In this document: piece by piece, positions 36,178 through 43,874 of the stretch | How positions within the stretch are numbered: the first letter of the stretch is position 1 | How the letters are laid out: each line of letters opens with the position of its first letter | Assembly (NCBI GenBank): GCA_041603235.1 | Contig: JBFIES010000001.1 | Location: 62,001-126,000, forward strand | DNA length: 64,000 nt | DNA from: Panacagrimonas sp041603235 | GTDB taxonomy: Bacteria; Pseudomonadota; Gammaproteobacteria; Nevskiales; Nevskiaceae | Direction of reading: 5' to 3' | Notes under the pieces: generated by a model | What the model saw: only the letters and a program-made list of their open reading frames with translations | What the model was told of the DNA's origin: nothing | Database searches by the model: none | Made by a program: the position numbers and the translations under genes

Positions 36178-37329
36178 TTAGCTCAAGCGCTCGATGATGG
36201 TCACATTGGCCAGGCCGCCGCCCTCACACATTGTCTGCAGACCGTAACGCTTGTTGGTGCGCTCCAGTTCATGCAGCAACGTGGTCATCAGTTTGGTGCC
36301 GGTGGCGCCCAGCGGGTGACCCAAGGCGATAGCACCGCCGTTTACGTTGGTGCGTTCAGCCGGGAAACCGGTTTCCTTGAGCCATGCCATTGGCACAGGG
36401 GCGAAGGCTTCGTTGATTTCGACCAGGTCGATGTCTTCGATCTTCATGCCTGCCTTCTTCAGCGCCATTGCGGTGGCGGGAATCGGGGCGGACAACATCA
36501 TCACCGGATCATCACCCAGCACGCTCATGTGGTGAATACGGGCACGCGGCTTCAGGTTATATTTCTTCAGGGCCTTTTCGGACACCAGCAGGATGCCGGA
36601 GGAACCGTCGCAGGTCTGGCTGGACACAGCAGCAGTGATCTTGCCGCCCTCGCGAAGGGTCTTGAGTTCGGCCATTTTTTCCAGCGTGGTTTCGCGCGTG
36701 GTCTCGTCATTGCTCAGGCCATTGAGCGGGACAATCTCGCGATCAAAGTGACCGGCTGCAATAGCAGCGCGTGCACGACGGTGCGATTCGAGCGAAAAGA
36801 CTTCCAGGTCTTCACGCGAGAAGCCCCACTTGTCGGCCATCAGCTCGGCGCCGTTGAACTGCGAAATCTCGGTCTTGCCGTAACGGGCCGTCCAGCCGGT
36901 GGAACCGGAATACGGATCATCAAAACCCAAAGCCTTGCCGGCCATGGCGGCGGACATGATGGGAATGGCAGTCATGTTCTGCACGCCACCCGCAACAACC
37001 ACATCATTGACACCCGACATGATGGCCTGCGCGGCAAAGTGAACGGCCTGCTGCGACGAACCACACTGACGATCAATGACAACACCCGGCACGGTTTCCG
37101 GCAGACCAGCAGCCAACCAGGACGAACGACCGATGTTGCCGGCCAGAGGACCGATGGCGTCGAGCGCGCCCCAGATCACGTCGTCATATTCCTCTGCAGG
37201 AATGTTGTTGCGCTCAACCAGATTCTTGAGGACATGTGCCCCCAGATCAGCCGGATGAACATTGGCGAGCGAGCCTTTTCGCTTGCCAGTGGGGGTGCGC
37301 AGCGCATCTACGATATAGGCCTCAGCCAT
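36178..37329 (-). CDS. Thiolase family acetyl-CoA acyltransferase
   Basis: Thiolases either cleave 3-ketoacyl-CoA in beta-oxidation or condense acetyl-CoA. The 383-residue protein has the nucleophile Cys89 (DRQCGSS), the NEAF motif, His338 (GGAIALGHPLGATG) and Cys368 (MCEGGGLAN). The usual GGGQG loop reads GGGLA, a variant common in the FadI/FadA-like and steroid-type thiolases. It is a single-gene unit between a terminator and rluF, with no hydratase/dehydrogenase partner nearby, so the physiological direction is not fixed. Confidence 0.88.
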   Translation of the reverse strand: MAEAYIVDALRTPTGKRKGSLANVHPADLGAHVLKNLVERNNIPAEEYDDVIWGALDAIGPLAGNIGRSSWLAAGLPETVPGVVIDRQCGSSQQAVHFAAQAIMSGVNDVVVAGGVQNMTAIPIMSAAMAGKALGFDDPYSGSTGWTARYGKTEISQFNGAELMADKWGFSREDLEVFSLESHRRARAAIAAGHFDREIVPLNGLSNDETTRETTLEKMAELKTLREGGKITAAVSSQTCDGSSGILLVSEKALKKYNLKPRARIHHMSVLGDDPVMMLSAPIPATAMALKKAGMKIEDIDLVEINEAFAPVPMAWLKETGFPAERTNVNGGAIALGHPLGATGTKLMTTLLHELERTNKRYGLQTMCEGGGLANVTIIERLS

Positions 37330-37410
37330 GGTATCTCCTTTGCTTGGATCAAAATTTCAGTCCGCCATTATCGCCCAGATGGAAATAGCCACGAACCATA
37401 CCTTTGACAG

Positions 37411-37436
37411 GGCCGGTTTCAGGGTAAAAACCGGCC
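37411..37436 (-). terminator. Hairpin downstream of rluF
   Basis: A perfect nine-base stem (GGCCGGTTT/AAACCGGCC) with an eight-base loop begins three bases after the rluF stop. It lacks a downstream T-run, so it may act as an RNA end-stabiliser instead of a terminator. Confidence 0.45.
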
Positions 37437-37438
37437 AA

Positions 37439-38149
37439 TCACCCTGCTGAGGACATGTCCAGACCGGGAACCAGCCCCTTCAATTCTTCGGCACTCAGGT
37501 CACGCCATTTGCCAACGGCAAGCCCGGCCAGATCAACGTTGATGATTCGAATCCGCTGCAGACGGCGTACCTTGTAGCCGCACGCGGCGCACATTCGCCG
37601 AATCTGGCGGTTAAGGCCCTGCGTGAGAATGATGTGGAAGGTCTTTGGACCCGTGCGGCGCAAGCGACACGGCAAGGTCGTGGCGCTGAGTTCAGGCAGC
37701 TCAACGCCTGCGGACATGGCTGCAAGAAAGGCGCCGTCGATCGGCCGGTCCACAGTGACCACGTATTCCTTCTCGTGCGCGTTCTCCACGCGCAGGATCT
37801 GATTGACGATATCACCCTGGTTGGTCAGCAGGATCAGGCCCTCCGAATCCTTGTCCAAGCGACCGATGGGAAAAATGCGTTCGCGGTGCCCCACAAAGTC
37901 GATGATATTTCCCTTGATGTGCTTCTCTGTGGTGCAGGTAATGCCTACCGGCTTGTTCAGGGCGATATAGACGGCTCTTCGCTTTTCTCCCACTTCCTTG
38001 CCATCGACGGTGACGACGTCACCCTCCTCTACCTGCGTACCCAGCACAGCCACGGTACCGTTGACCGATACTCGTCCTGCGTCGATCCACTGATCCGCTT
38101 CCCTGCGCGAGCAGACGCCGCTTTGACTGACAAATTTATTCAGACGCAT
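37439..38149 (-). CDS. rluF: 23S rRNA pseudouridine synthase RluF
   Basis: RluF modifies uridines in 23S rRNA helix 74 region. The 236-residue protein has an N-terminal S4 RNA-binding domain (MRLNKFVSQSGVCSRREAD) and the catalytic GRLDKDSEGL with Asp99. The text around VENAHEKEYVVTVDRPI and LTQGLNRQIRRMC matches RluF more closely than RluB or RluE. The frame extends upstream across the tRNA-Arg gene on the opposite strand, but that extension is an artefact of antisense tRNA translation; the true start is the ATG at 38149. Confidence 0.9.
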   Translation of the reverse strand: MRLNKFVSQSGVCSRREADQWIDAGRVSVNGTVAVLGTQVEEGDVVTVDGKEVGEKRRAVYIALNKPVGITCTTEKHIKGNIIDFVGHRERIFPIGRLDKDSEGLILLTNQGDIVNQILRVENAHEKEYVVTVDRPIDGAFLAAMSAGVELPELSATTLPCRLRRTGPKTFHIILTQGLNRQIRRMCAACGYKVRRLQRIRIINVDLAGLAVGKWRDLSAEELKGLVPGLDMSSAG

Positions 38150-38293
38150 TCGGGATTGATCCGCTCGAAAAGCATGGCTGCAGGGATAGAAAAGCGAGGA
38201 AAGTCGGCAACGATACGCGAATCCAGAGGCAAATCCACGACCCGATGCCGCGCACGTAAGCCGCACCCCGGCTACAATGCGCGCGTCTACAGG

Positions 38294-38370
38294 GCGCCCG
38301 TAGCTCAGCTGGATAGAGCACTTGGCTTCGAACCAAGGGGTCGGAGGTTCGAATCCTTCCGGGCGCGCCA
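38294..38370 (+). tRNA. tRNA-Arg (anticodon TCG)
   Basis: The 77-base cloverleaf has acceptor stem GCGCCCG/CGGGCGC, D arm GCTCAGCTGGATAGAGC, anticodon stem CTTGG/CCAAG around loop CTTCGAA (anticodon TCG), T arm GGAGG-TTCGAAT-CCTTC, and an encoded CCA end. It would read CGA codons. It is divergent from rluF. Confidence 0.97.
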
Positions 38371-38488
38371 ATTCCCTCTCACGACAGTGAGTACCGATTC
38401 AGCTCGGCGCTGTCTCAGAGTTCAGACGAACCTCCGTGGAGCTTGGGTCGCTAGCGCTCCCCGCCACTGCCGGCGACGCCGTCAATGG

Positions 38489-38506
38489 TCGAATCCTTCT
38501 GGGCGC
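38489..38506 (+). repeat. Partial copy of the tRNA-Arg 3' end
   Basis: Eighteen bases (TCGAATCCTTCTGGGCGC) match tRNA-Arg positions 38349-38366 with one mismatch, exactly 140 bases downstream in the same orientation. Such partial copies are typical of past integrase-mediated events at tRNA genes, but the interval is only noncoding sequence and no integrase is present. Confidence 0.6.
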
Positions 38507-38510
38507 TCGC

Positions 38511-40874
38511 TCAGAGATTCTCGTATCGGCTCATGTCGAAAATTCCGGTCTCGATGGGCTGGGTCCGATCCACGTAGCGAGACAGATCGTGAAAGAGCGC
38601 CCAGAAATTGGGGTGAGTGCGGCGCACGCCCCACTGCTCTACTACAGCTTCAAGCGCTTTTGCGTCTTCTGCGGATGACAAGGCTTTGACGAAGTCCGCT
38701 ACTTCGGTCGACGGAACATCGAACATGAAGTTCGGATAGCTGCCAATGGCGCCTTCCATCACGGTCAACGTGTCCTTCTCCGGCTCAAAACGCAGCTCCT
38801 CACCGAGCAGAAATGCGACGTTGGTGTGAGCACGGTTATGAACCAGCGCGTAGATCAGGGGCGCTTCTCCGGAAGGCTTGATCCTCAGATAAACCAATTC
38901 AGGAAGAAGCGGTATGACGGGCAACTGCGCGCCGGTCTTGCCTGTCAGTTCACGCAGGGCCGCGTGGATTGGCCGCAGCGCTTCAGGTGTGCCGGACTCG
39001 TCGCAGGCACCATCCACGCAACGATTGAGCACATCATCCGGGCCGGTGATCTTGCTCATGTGCGAGAAAAGCTTGTTTGCAAACTCGGCCTTGGGATCGT
39101 CCGTTTGATAGTCGATGCGGGTCGGCGTGGCGTCATCCGCCTTGGCATAGGTGGTGAACAACTTGACCTCGCCCATCCCGCGATACCAGGACTTCCGAAT
39201 TTTCTCGCGAGCGCTGCGGGGCATGAAACGAAGAAAGTTGTACTCGCCCTCATTGCGGATCAGATCAAAATAAAGCCGGGTCTGAAGCTGATGGGAAACA
39301 CTGCCGAACACGTTGAAATTGACGACCAGGTTGTAATACGTGCGTTCAAGCAGCGGGTAATCCATGACCCACAAGGATTCTGGCAAGGTGCCATGCAGGC
39401 CGCGCCGCACGGCCGCACTGTCGTGATGCCGAAATACCGTGAGCAGGGCATCGCGATTGCTCCCGTCGCCATCCCACAGATCGGCAAGGTCAGGACCTTC
39501 AGGCTGTGATCGGGCGTACTCCGCCTGCCGGCTTTCCATGTATCGATTGCGTTGATCGCGATACTGCTCCCACTGCTCAGCAACATCGATCAGGTCAGAG
39601 TCCTGCCCCGGCACGCCAATCAGTGGGGTCACTTTCTGTCGGTAATCGGCGCTGTTGACGTAACGTTCGGTATCCGGATTTTCGAAACTCACCCAGAACT
39701 GATCACGGATCACATCGGTTGCGATCTGGCCAGCGCACACCGGTCCGCGAATAAAGGTGCGCACAAAATATTCGGCGTCATCCAGCATGAACTGGTAACG
39801 CGCCTTGGCTGGAATTGCCGCAAATGTGGCGAAGGCGTTCGCCCGATCAGCCTTGGAATATCCGGGCAGCTGATCCACTTCCCAGTCGTCTGCAAAGAAC
39901 AGGGATTCAAAACGACGCAGCTTCTCCTCACTGAGGGCATAGGTAATGTGCGTCTTCTGGACCAGCGTTTCAGTAATCAGGCGGAAACGATAAAACACCG
40001 GTCCATCGGCCTGTCCATTGGGTCTTGTTGTAGCCACCGGCACCACCGCCTGCCCCGGCGGCGTGCGAGAGCGCACCAACTCATAGAAATTGGGTTTGTC
40101 TTCGCTGGCGAAATGCAGATGCGCAATGAACAGATGCTCAAACAGATAGCGCGCCACCAACTGCTCTCGTTTGCTATCGCGATTCAGAAACGCCTCCCAG
40201 GTCTGGATCGCTTTGGCCTCCGAAGGTGAAGGCGACAACAGGGACGGCTCCACAACGCTGCCCTCCGCCGTCCAGGCGCTGAGTGTCTGGTACTCCTGCT
40301 CAGTCAAACCCGTGACGGCCAGCGGCATGCCTTGCAGCGGACGCTCCTCGGCGTAGTCATCAAACTCCGCAATTGTGGGGCAAACGTTCTCTCGCCCGCG
40401 GTCCAACTCGATTTGTTCCGGAATCTTGCTATTGGGCTCCCAGGGATGGGTGTGACCCAGCTCAATCATGCGACTGATCAGCGAAGACTGCATCAATGAG
40501 GCTTCGTCATTCTCCGGTGCGTAGAGCGCAGAGAAGAATCCCATCTTTCGCCAGTCTGATGTCCGGATGGCATCGATTCCCAGTCGGGTCGGCGCCTGAT
40601 CATCCTTCCTCGTGCCGTTGTAAACCGGCAGCTTTGAGGCGCCACGTTCGGTGCCTTCCCAATTGGTCAGCTTGAGCTGACAGGGCGCATCGTTGCAGGC
40701 GTGGCAGGCGGCACACTTCTGTTCAAAGATGGGCTGCACATCCTGGCGGTAATGCACGGTCTGGGCCGCGGCCACTGGCGGCGTCAGTGCTTCTGGCTGA
40801 ATGTAGGCGCGACTACAGGCATAGATCGACAAGGCCGCTCCCACAGCAGCGACGGCAAAAATTAGACGACTCAA
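38511..40874 (-). CDS. cti: Fatty acid cis/trans isomerase Cti
   Basis: Cti converts cis- to trans-unsaturated fatty acids in membrane phospholipids without energy cost, a fast response to solvents and heat known from Pseudomonas and Vibrio. The 787-residue protein has an N-terminal export signal (MSRLIFAVAAVGAALSIYAC), the c-type heme motif CAACH at residues 54-58, and long family-typical sequence through the C-terminus. The Cys20 in IYAC could be lipidated, though the lipobox is poor. The 487 bases upstream are noncoding. Confidence 0.9.
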   Translation of the reverse strand: MSRLIFAVAAVGAALSIYACSRAYIQPEALTPPVAAAQTVHYRQDVQPIFEQKCAACHACNDAPCQLKLTNWEGTERGASKLPVYNGTRKDDQAPTRLGIDAIRTSDWRKMGFFSALYAPENDEASLMQSSLISRMIELGHTHPWEPNSKIPEQIELDRGRENVCPTIAEFDDYAEERPLQGMPLAVTGLTEQEYQTLSAWTAEGSVVEPSLLSPSPSEAKAIQTWEAFLNRDSKREQLVARYLFEHLFIAHLHFASEDKPNFYELVRSRTPPGQAVVPVATTRPNGQADGPVFYRFRLITETLVQKTHITYALSEEKLRRFESLFFADDWEVDQLPGYSKADRANAFATFAAIPAKARYQFMLDDAEYFVRTFIRGPVCAGQIATDVIRDQFWVSFENPDTERYVNSADYRQKVTPLIGVPGQDSDLIDVAEQWEQYRDQRNRYMESRQAEYARSQPEGPDLADLWDGDGSNRDALLTVFRHHDSAAVRRGLHGTLPESLWVMDYPLLERTYYNLVVNFNVFGSVSHQLQTRLYFDLIRNEGEYNFLRFMPRSAREKIRKSWYRGMGEVKLFTTYAKADDATPTRIDYQTDDPKAEFANKLFSHMSKITGPDDVLNRCVDGACDESGTPEALRPIHAALRELTGKTGAQLPVIPLLPELVYLRIKPSGEAPLIYALVHNRAHTNVAFLLGEELRFEPEKDTLTVMEGAIGSYPNFMFDVPSTEVADFVKALSSAEDAKALEAVVEQWGVRRTHPNFWALFHDLSRYVDRTQPIETGIFDMSRYENL

Positions 40875-41361
40875 GAGCGACTCCAGTTTCTACGAGTTAG
40901 GCGAGACAAGACACGCGACACAACAGAAGACACGCGCAACCCTGTGAGCTACGCCAGTTTACGAATCCCTTGTGAACCTCAGCCGACTCAGCTTCGGGTA
41001 AGCCACGGTGCATCCGGACTTCTGGAGAATTTTTGGGCAAGAACCAAAAGGCAGTCAGGATGCCAACGGTCTCGAAGAAGAACGCTGGGCGAAGCGAGTC
41101 GCTGTTTGATTTGGCGAGTAGCTGGTATGGGCTCTAAGGGCCCCCCAAGATTTTCGATCTCACCGCCTGAAAGCTGCCCTAAGCTTACGGCTGATTCTCG
41201 CGTCATTGCTGTGGAAAAGTTATGGCTGCTTTGCCAACGCCGACTCGGCCCGTTCAGGCCTGCTGGATGCTGTTTATAAAAGACTGCGCCGTGCGCAGAA
41301 CGGTCATCTAAGGATGACTGCTTTTGGAAAAACCGGTTGGTGTGCCAACAGCTAGATTGGA
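40875..41361. other. Noncoding interval upstream of cti
   Basis: No reading frame here looks like a real gene. The left part must hold the cti promoter, though I could not define a convincing -35/-10 pair. The right part holds the terminator of the AhpD-like operon at 41278-41298 and a six-base hairpin (GTCATC/GATGAC). The middle shows nothing recognisable. Confidence 0.6.
41278..41298 (-). terminator. Intrinsic terminator of the mdaB-cupin-AhpD operon
   Basis: A perfect six-base stem CTGCGC/GCGCAG with a three-base loop is followed on the minus strand by TCTTTT. It is about 65 bases past the stop of the AhpD-like gene. Confidence 0.6.
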
Positions 41362-41943
41362 TCAGCGCTCGTCCGGGTGAATCCAGGCGTACTTGTCCAT
41401 TCCACGATCAAGCCGGGTGTGCGCGAGCGCATTGGTGAAGTTCGACACGAGCTTGGCGGCCAGGCCAGTCAGCACTTCAAGCGCGGCTTTTTGGTCATAG
41501 CCTGCGTCCAGAAAGGCCTGGAGTCGCTCGTTCCCAATGTGGCCACGACGCATCAATAGCTCGCGCGAGAAACCCTGCAATGCAGCCAGCTTTTTGTCCT
41601 TCAAGACCCTGCCTTCACGCAGATCTTCGATGATGTCGTCCGGCATCTTCGCCGTTTTCATCATCATGGTATGACCCGCCATGCAGTAGTGACAGCGATT
41701 GTGAAAGTTGGCCGTCATGAAAATGACCTGCGCTTCCAATGGCGAAAAGCTGCTGTTCTTCAGAATGCCGTCGAACGCGGTCATATAGGTCTCGTAAGTG
41801 ATCGGCGCTTCCGCAAACAGCGCATGCAGGTTCAGCAGACCGCCAAACGTGGCAACCGTCTTTTCAACAAATGGCTGTGATTCGGCTGGTGCTGTTGCCT
41901 TGGTGTGGTATTGAAATGTTTCGCTCTGAATTGCTGCATTCAT
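41362..41943 (-). CDS. AhpD-like carboxymuconolactone decarboxylase family protein
   Basis: The 193-residue protein has the AhpD/CMD active-site pattern NRCHYCMAGH with Cys84, Cys87 and His91, so it probably has alkylhydroperoxidase or disulfide-exchange activity, not lactone decarboxylation. The ATG at 41943 is preceded by AGGAGTTGTAAGG and is preferred over the earlier frame start. It is the last gene of an mdaB-cupin-AhpD run facing an HxlR regulator, a context of quinone or electrophile stress. Confidence 0.83.
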   Translation of the reverse strand: MNAAIQSETFQYHTKATAPAESQPFVEKTVATFGGLLNLHALFAEAPITYETYMTAFDGILKNSSFSPLEAQVIFMTANFHNRCHYCMAGHTMMMKTAKMPDDIIEDLREGRVLKDKKLAALQGFSRELLMRRGHIGNERLQAFLDAGYDQKAALEVLTGLAAKLVSNFTNALAHTRLDRGMDKYAWIHPDER

Positions 41944-42072
41944 CCTTACAACTCCTGTCTGGTTCACATCCGGCGCGATACGCGTCATCTTGTCTTTCAA
42001 GAACTCCATCTCATCGGCGGCGTTTCTGTCTGGGTCAGGTGCGTGCCCGTGGGCAGGTCACCTGCACAAGAT

Positions 42073-42426
42073 TCACGGACCTGCTAACGCGTCGTTATCA
42101 AGGCGCTCGAAGATGATCGCCTCTACCGGCGTATCGCCGGTGTTGCTCACCTGGTGAGCCCAAGGGCCGTTGTGCATGACATCGGCTGCATTGACGTCCT
42201 TCACCACAACCTCGCCGCTCTCCAGCGTGATGGACAAGGTCCCGGCAGAGGTGAAATAGACGATTTCTTCCGGATGACGATGCGGCCGATCCTTTGCCCC
42301 GGGTGGTAGCACCATGCGGACCAGGCGGGTTTGCCCCGTGTTGATCAATTCGCGGTAGAAGTCGGGGGACGCTTCATCCGCCAGCGGAGGCACTTGGCCA
42401 GTTTCGAAAAGGGGCTCGTCTCTCAT
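42073..42426 (-). CDS. Small cupin-domain protein
   Basis: The 117-residue single-domain cupin has the first metal motif PHRHPEEIVYF (HxHxxxxE-like) and a second His in PWAHQV. Such proteins bind a metal and act as dioxygenases, isomerases or sensors; the reaction here is unknown. The ATG at 42426 has GGAG ten bases before it. It sits between mdaB (40 bases upstream) and the AhpD-like gene, probably in one operon. Confidence 0.78.
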   Translation of the reverse strand: MRDEPLFETGQVPPLADEASPDFYRELINTGQTRLVRMVLPPGAKDRPHRHPEEIVYFTSAGTLSITLESGEVVVKDVNAADVMHNGPWAHQVSNTGDTPVEAIIFERLDNDALAGP

Positions 42427-42466
42427 TTGAATCTCCGATGGGTTACGCGCAGGTCTTGCGATCAAT

Positions 42467-43078
42467 TCATGCAGCTCTGCTAATTGCGGCGGGGTCGAAT
42501 ACGCGACGCAAGTGATCATCAAAACGCGCGAGGTCCGATTCGATATCCGGGTTCTTCATCACGTCGTGTGATGAAAATGTCGGCAGCGCCTGCATGCCGA
42601 AAAACTTCGCATTCAGATGCATTGGGCGAAGCAGGTCATCGACACTTCCGCCGCCAAAGAAAGTCTCGTTCGGGTCATCGAAGGCTTCTTTGGGCGCGTT
42701 GAATGTCACAGACAATAGGTATTGCGTATCTGTGCGCGTCCCACCCAATCCGTAGTTGGCTTTGGGGGCGGACGCCTGCCGGCCATCGCCATTGCACAAG
42801 CGACGATCCATGCCTGCGGTGTACACCTCGTCCATGTACTTCTTGAATGACCACGGCACGCCCATCCAGTTGACCGGAAACTGCATCAGGATCACGTCAG
42901 CCCAGACATGTTTCTCGACCTCTGCATCGACGTCGTAGTCTTCAGCCACGCGCGTCAACTGAAGCTCGTGCCCCTGGGCGCGCAGCAAGCTTTCAGCCCT
43001 CGAAACAAATGTCGCGTTCAACTCTCCTTTTGCGAACGGATAAGGTTGATGTCCGTTGATGATGAGAATCTTGCTCAT
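42467..43078 (-). CDS. mdaB: MdaB-like NAD(P)H quinone oxidoreductase
   Basis: MdaB reduces quinones by two electrons with bound FAD, avoiding semiquinone radicals. The 203-residue flavodoxin-fold protein has the N-terminal KILIINGHQPYPFAKGELN motif, QFPVNWMGVPWSFKKYMDEV and GGTRTDTQYLLSVT. An AGGAGGTAGCC ribosome site fixes the ATG at 43078. It is divergent from the HxlR regulator across a perfect inverted repeat, so it is probably derepressed by electrophiles. Confidence 0.9.
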   Translation of the reverse strand: MSKILIINGHQPYPFAKGELNATFVSRAESLLRAQGHELQLTRVAEDYDVDAEVEKHVWADVILMQFPVNWMGVPWSFKKYMDEVYTAGMDRRLCNGDGRQASAPKANYGLGGTRTDTQYLLSVTFNAPKEAFDDPNETFFGGGSVDDLLRPMHLNAKFFGMQALPTFSSHDVMKNPDIESDLARFDDHLRRVFDPAAISRAA

Positions 43079-43138
43079 GGCTACCTCCTGGAAATCCGCC
43101 TGCGGTGGTGTAAATGGCCGATGCAAGGAACCTTAGGG

Positions 43139-43168
43139 TTGCAGGTTACTAATTACAACCAGTATCCT
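43139..43168 (+). promoter_or_regulatory. Possible promoter of the HxlR regulator
   Basis: TTGCAG and TATCCT are separated by 18 bases and lie about 35 bases before the GTG start. Both boxes overlap the inverted repeat, so the regulator probably represses itself. On the other strand a TGTAAT hexamer (43152-43157) inside the repeat could be the mdaB -10. Confidence 0.4.
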
Positions 43169-43178
43169 TTTAGTAACC
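43144..43178. promoter_or_regulatory. Inverted repeat, candidate HxlR operator
   Basis: GGTTACTAA (43144-43152) and TTAGTAACC (43170-43178) form a perfect nine-base inverted repeat with a 17-base spacer between mdaB and the HxlR gene. The TACT/AGTA half-sites resemble those bound by YodB-type HxlR regulators. A further AGTA half-site lies at 43161-43164 in the spacer. Confidence 0.65.
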
Positions 43179-43201
43179 ATTCTCCCTCAGGAGGCTTACC
43201 A

Positions 43202-43579
43202 GTGAAAGCAAGAGTGGTCGCGGACAGCAAAGGCCGACGAAAAGCGCAGGACGCATGCATGCAGCCCTGCGCGATCGAGCGCGGTATGCGTATCGTGGGA
43301 GGCAAGTGGACCGGCTCTGTCTTGTGGCACCTGAAAGATGGGCCGGTTCGCTTCAATGACTTGTCTCGCATGATCGGCGGGGCGAGCAAGAAGATGCTGA
43401 CCGAACGCCTGCGACAGCTCGAATCTCAGGGGCTCATCTCTCGCGAGGTGATCGACAGCGCACCCGTTAGCGTTGAATACGAGATCACGGACCTGGGCCG
43501 AACCGCCCTGGGCGTTCTCGATCAGCTCCGAATCTGGAGTGAAAGTCTTCCGGCCGCGCTATTCGAATCCGTAAGCTGA
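43202..43579 (+). CDS. HxlR-family redox-responsive transcriptional regulator
   Basis: The 125-residue protein is a winged-helix HxlR (MarR-like) dimer subunit. Cys19 and Cys23 lie just before the conserved GGKWTGSVLWHLKDGPVRF, the position of the redox cysteine in YodB, QorR and HypR. LSRMIGGASKKMLTERLRQL is the recognition region. A GTG at 43202 preceded by AGGAGG is the start; the frame is open far upstream but only as antisense to mdaB. It probably represses mdaB and itself until oxidised by quinones or aldehydes. Confidence 0.9.
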   Translation: MKARVVADSKGRRKAQDACMQPCAIERGMRIVGGKWTGSVLWHLKDGPVRFNDLSRMIGGASKKMLTERLRQLESQGLISREVIDSAPVSVEYEITDLGRTALGVLDQLRIWSESLPAALFESVS

Positions 43580-43874
43580 GAAGCCGTTGAGACTGACAGA
43601 AGGGCAGGTTTTGGAAACCAGAATCACCGAATTTGGGGCCGCTCAGGGGCAGCATGGTTTTCCGAGGGGCCGAGTCGCTTATCGCCGCTTTCTAACGCCG
43701 AATTAGACAATTCTTTTGGCCGCTATCCGCCCCTTCCGGGCATGGCGTTCCCTTGGCAGCTTCCGGCATAGCGGCCATCCCGTATCCGCAGCAATGGCGC
43801 AGGAGCCGCGGTTGGGGAGTTTCAGCACAGTGCGGCTATCCAATAGCAATCCATCCAGTGATGTTCCTTCGGCA
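43580..43874. other. Intergenic stretch between the HxlR gene and hipA
   Basis: This 295-base gap separates two convergent genes. I see no credible gene, RNA, repeat or T-tailed hairpin in it. Confidence 0.5.

Noticed and set aside
36088..37407. 439-codon plus-strand frame
   Set aside because: It is antisense to the thiolase and shows no recognisable protein sequence.
38150..38371. Upstream extension of the rluF frame beginning MARPEGFEPPTPWFEA
   Set aside because: This is the well-known artefact of translating the antisense of a tRNA gene; it covers tRNA-Arg on the other strand and lacks RluF homology.
42030..42072. GC-rich imperfect hairpin between the cupin and AhpD-like genes
   Set aside because: Pairing is broken and there is no T-run; it is within a likely operon.
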